Shown here: piece after piece, positions 4,709 to 6,349 of the stretch
Position numbering within the stretch: the first letter of the stretch is position 1
How the letters are laid out: every line of letters begins with the position of its first letter
DNA from: Actinomycetota bacterium
Lineage (GTDB): Bacteria > Actinomycetota > Thermoleophilia > Gaiellales > Gaiellaceae
DNA length: 6,349 bases
NCBI GenBank assembly: GCA_016870235.1
Contig: VGCB01000170.1
Location: forward strand, 1-6,349
Reading direction: 5' to 3'
The notes under the pieces: generated by a model
Seen by the model: the letters and a program-made list of their open reading frames with translations, nothing else
Told to the model about the DNA's origin: nothing
Databases searched by the model: none
Made by a program: the position numbers and the translations under genes

Positions 4709-6349
4709 CTACGACCTGACGCGCACGCTGCGGGCGGCGGCGTGGGACGAGCCGAGCACGCCGTCGCGCAGATTCCCTGCGGCAAGCGTCACCGGCTCGG
4801 TGCGGTGGTGGACGAGCGCGAGAAGCAGGACGTCGGTGTTGAGCGCGTCGGTCGAGAGGTCGGCGTCGAACGAGACGACGTGCGGGTCGCCGCTCGCGAT
4901 CGTGCGGCGGGGCCGGCGGGCCGGCCGTGCCGGATCGACGAAGGCCCATCCGGCCGGCGGCGCGTACCCGGGCAGTGCGTTGGGAGCAGGCCCCGAGGAG
5001 GTGTCGGCCGGCAGTCCGTCGAGCGCGTCGGCCAGTCCGGCGATGTCCGGGGCGGCGACCGTACGCCACGCGCTCGCCGCGCCCGGGAGCACCGTCCGGA
5101 GCAGGACGACGGCGACATCGCCCGCGGCGGCCGGGGCGAGGCCACGGTGATGGACGCAGACGTCGACGACGTAGCGGCGCTGGAGCACGGCGCAGCTTGC
5201 TGCCCGAACGGCGGCGGCGTTGATCGACACCGTTCGCGGGGTGGCCATCCCGAGCACCCGCTCGACGAGGTCGGCTTCGCTCGGCTCGGGCGTCGACCAC
5301 GGAGGCGTCCAGAAGGCGGCCTGTACCAGCGGCTGGTTCCAGAGCGCCGCGTCGACCGTCGCGCGCGTGACCGCAGCCGGGTTCGGCAGGGCCGGCACGA
5401 ACGCCGCGCGGATGGCGCGCAGCCGCCGCACCCACCACGCCGTCCATCGCCCGTCGGGGACGACGAGCGGCGCGTCCGGGAACTGCGCCGGCGGCAGCGC
5501 CCGCAGTGCGGTCTGCAGCGACCAGAGCCAGAACCGGTCGGCCGGAGCCCCGGTCCAGGGCAGCCCGTTCGGCAGCGGCACGGCTCCGAGGGCGACGGGC
5601 GCGGGCCGGCACACGACGTCGGGGCTCGCGTGCCAGAGGAAGTCCGTCACGGCGGTGCCGTCCGGGTGCGCTCGAGGTGCACCTGCGCCAGTGCGGTGAT
5701 CCCGGTTGCGCTCGTACGCCCAGTCGAGGTGCCAGGTACGGCGGCGGTTGGCGGGCAGGCTCATCGGATCCGCCTGCGGGGTCGGCAGAAGCCTCCGCGT
5801 GTCGAAGGGGTGTACCCGCACGTACGTCTGCTGCGGGCCGGGCGCGTCGATGTCGACCTCCCAGACCCCCCGCGCCTGGAGCGCGGCCCGGAGCAGTCGC
5901 AAGGGTGCCCCGCCGCCGGACTGCGGGTAGACGCCGATCGCCAGGTCCTGCACCGCCGCCTCCGGCAGGCCGTTCGAGAACTGCGCCCAGTCAACCCACC
6001 TCGGTGGGTTCCCGCCCGCCGGCGGTGTCAGCGTCCCACGCCAGACGCCGACGGCCGTGCCGACGTAGACGACGGTCGGCGTCGCCGGATCGACGACCAC
6101 GCTGTACGCCGGCGACCGCGTCCCGGCCGGCAATGTCCCCAGCGTCGTCGGATGGCAGGTCGCGCCGTCCCACCACCAGAGCGGTTCCAGCGGATGGCTC
6201 GTCGCGAGGTAGAAGGCGCCGGCGACCGTCGGATCGACGGCGAGGTCGTTGTAGCTCCCGAACGCAGGGAGGCCCGGGCCGGCGGCGGGCGCCGGCACCA
6301 CCGCGGGCGGACCTCCGACCGGGAGCGCCGGGCGCGCCGCCACCTGCGC
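4709..6349 (-). CDS. Large beta-propeller-like and beta-sandwich protein, C-terminal part (start outside window)
   Basis: The frame is open to the window edge (546 residues visible, stop TAG at 4711-4709). A GTG at 6343 is unlikely to be the true start because a repeat unit begins directly after it. Near residues 32-168 are three units like YVTN/BNR/sortilin-type propeller blades: LAVDPTVAGAFYLAT, then SVVVDPATPTVVYVGTAVGVW, then a looser copy ending in ARGVWEVDID. No strict Asp-box (SxDxGxTW) is visible. Around 205-248 comes WHLDWAYERNRDHR and then FLWHASPDVVCRP. This resembles the SPDI-V-R entry strand that in many bacterial surface or secreted proteins leads straight into a CARDB-like beta-sandwich (VxVxNRG). 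Here the matching strand, YVVDVCVHHRG, appears only at about 393, after an insert of about 140 residues rich in Trp (RFWLWSLQTALR, GRWTAWWVRRLRAIR). No transmembrane segment is seen in the visible part. Function is not assigned; a structural, adhesive or binding role is inference. Confidence 0.75.
   Translation of the reverse strand, partial: AQVAARPALPVGGPPAVVPAPAAGPGLPAFGSYNDLAVDPTVAGAFYLATSHPLEPLWWWDGATCHPTTLGTLPAGTRSPAYSVVVDPATPTVVYVGTAVGVWRGTLTPPAGGNPPRWVDWAQFSNGLPEAAVQDLAIGVYPQSGGGAPLRLLRAALQARGVWEVDIDAPGPQQTYVRVHPFDTRRLLPTPQADPMSLPANRRRTWHLDWAYERNRDHRTGAGAPRAHPDGTAVTDFLWHASPDVVCRPAPVALGAVPLPNGLPWTGAPADRFWLWSLQTALRALPPAQFPDAPLVVPDGRWTAWWVRRLRAIRAAFVPALPNPAAVTRATVDAALWNQPLVQAAFWTPPWSTPEPSEADLVERVLGMATPRTVSINAAAVRAASCAVLQRRYVVDVCVHHRGLAPAAAGDVAVVLLRTVLPGAASAWRTVAAPDIAGLADALDGLPADTSSGPAPNALPGYAPPAGWAFVDPARPARRPRRTIASGDPHVVSFDADLSTDALNTDVLLLALVHHRTEPVTLAAGNLRDGVLGSSHAAARSVRVRS

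Noticed and set aside
4392..5612. 406-codon - strand frame opposite the methyltransferase tail and inside the propeller gene
   Set aside because: Arg/Ala-rich shadow of the 4709-6349 gene; no domain visible.

Overview
The window is very GC-rich, with strong G/C preference at third codon positions and several GTG starts. The gene families also fit a high-GC actinobacterium; my guess, from style only, is class Thermoleophilia (Solirubrobacterales or Gaiellales). There is no rRNA, tRNA, CRISPR array or recognisable transposase.

Layout. (1) 1-957, + strand: the 3' part of a secreted-type serine hydrolase of the beta-lactamase/PBP-like fold, behind a beta-sandwich segment; its start lies outside the window. 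(2) 958-1345: no intact gene. It holds a perfect 11-bp hairpin (1227-1254) and, on the - strand, a short reading frame that begins like a signal peptide (1172 downwards). (3) 1346-4560: two LuxR-type regulator / SAM-methyltransferase pairs pointing away from each other. On the - strand the regulator is intact (3208-1535) but its methyltransferase survives only as a piece of about 52 residues (1534-1370). On the + strand the regulator survives only as a frameshifted DNA-binding tail (3223-3434), while the methyltransferase is intact (3589-4560). (4) 4557-4685: a doubtful 42-codon frame overlapping the methyltransferase stop. (5) 4709-6349, - strand: the C-terminal 546 residues of a large protein with beta-propeller-like repeats and a beta-sandwich interrupted by a tryptophan-rich insert; its start is outside the window.

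The most notable result is region 3. It reads as one ancestral 'TPR-LuxR regulator then methyltransferase' cassette present twice in inverted orientation, with reciprocal decay: each copy has kept the half that the other lost. The surviving regulator and methyltransferase are now divergent neighbours rather than one co-directional unit. The remains of the second regulator lie between them, where control sequences for both should be. Both remnants were found by comparison inside the window (about 40 of 56 residues identical for the HTH tail and about 29 of 52 for the methyltransferase piece). No database search was possible.
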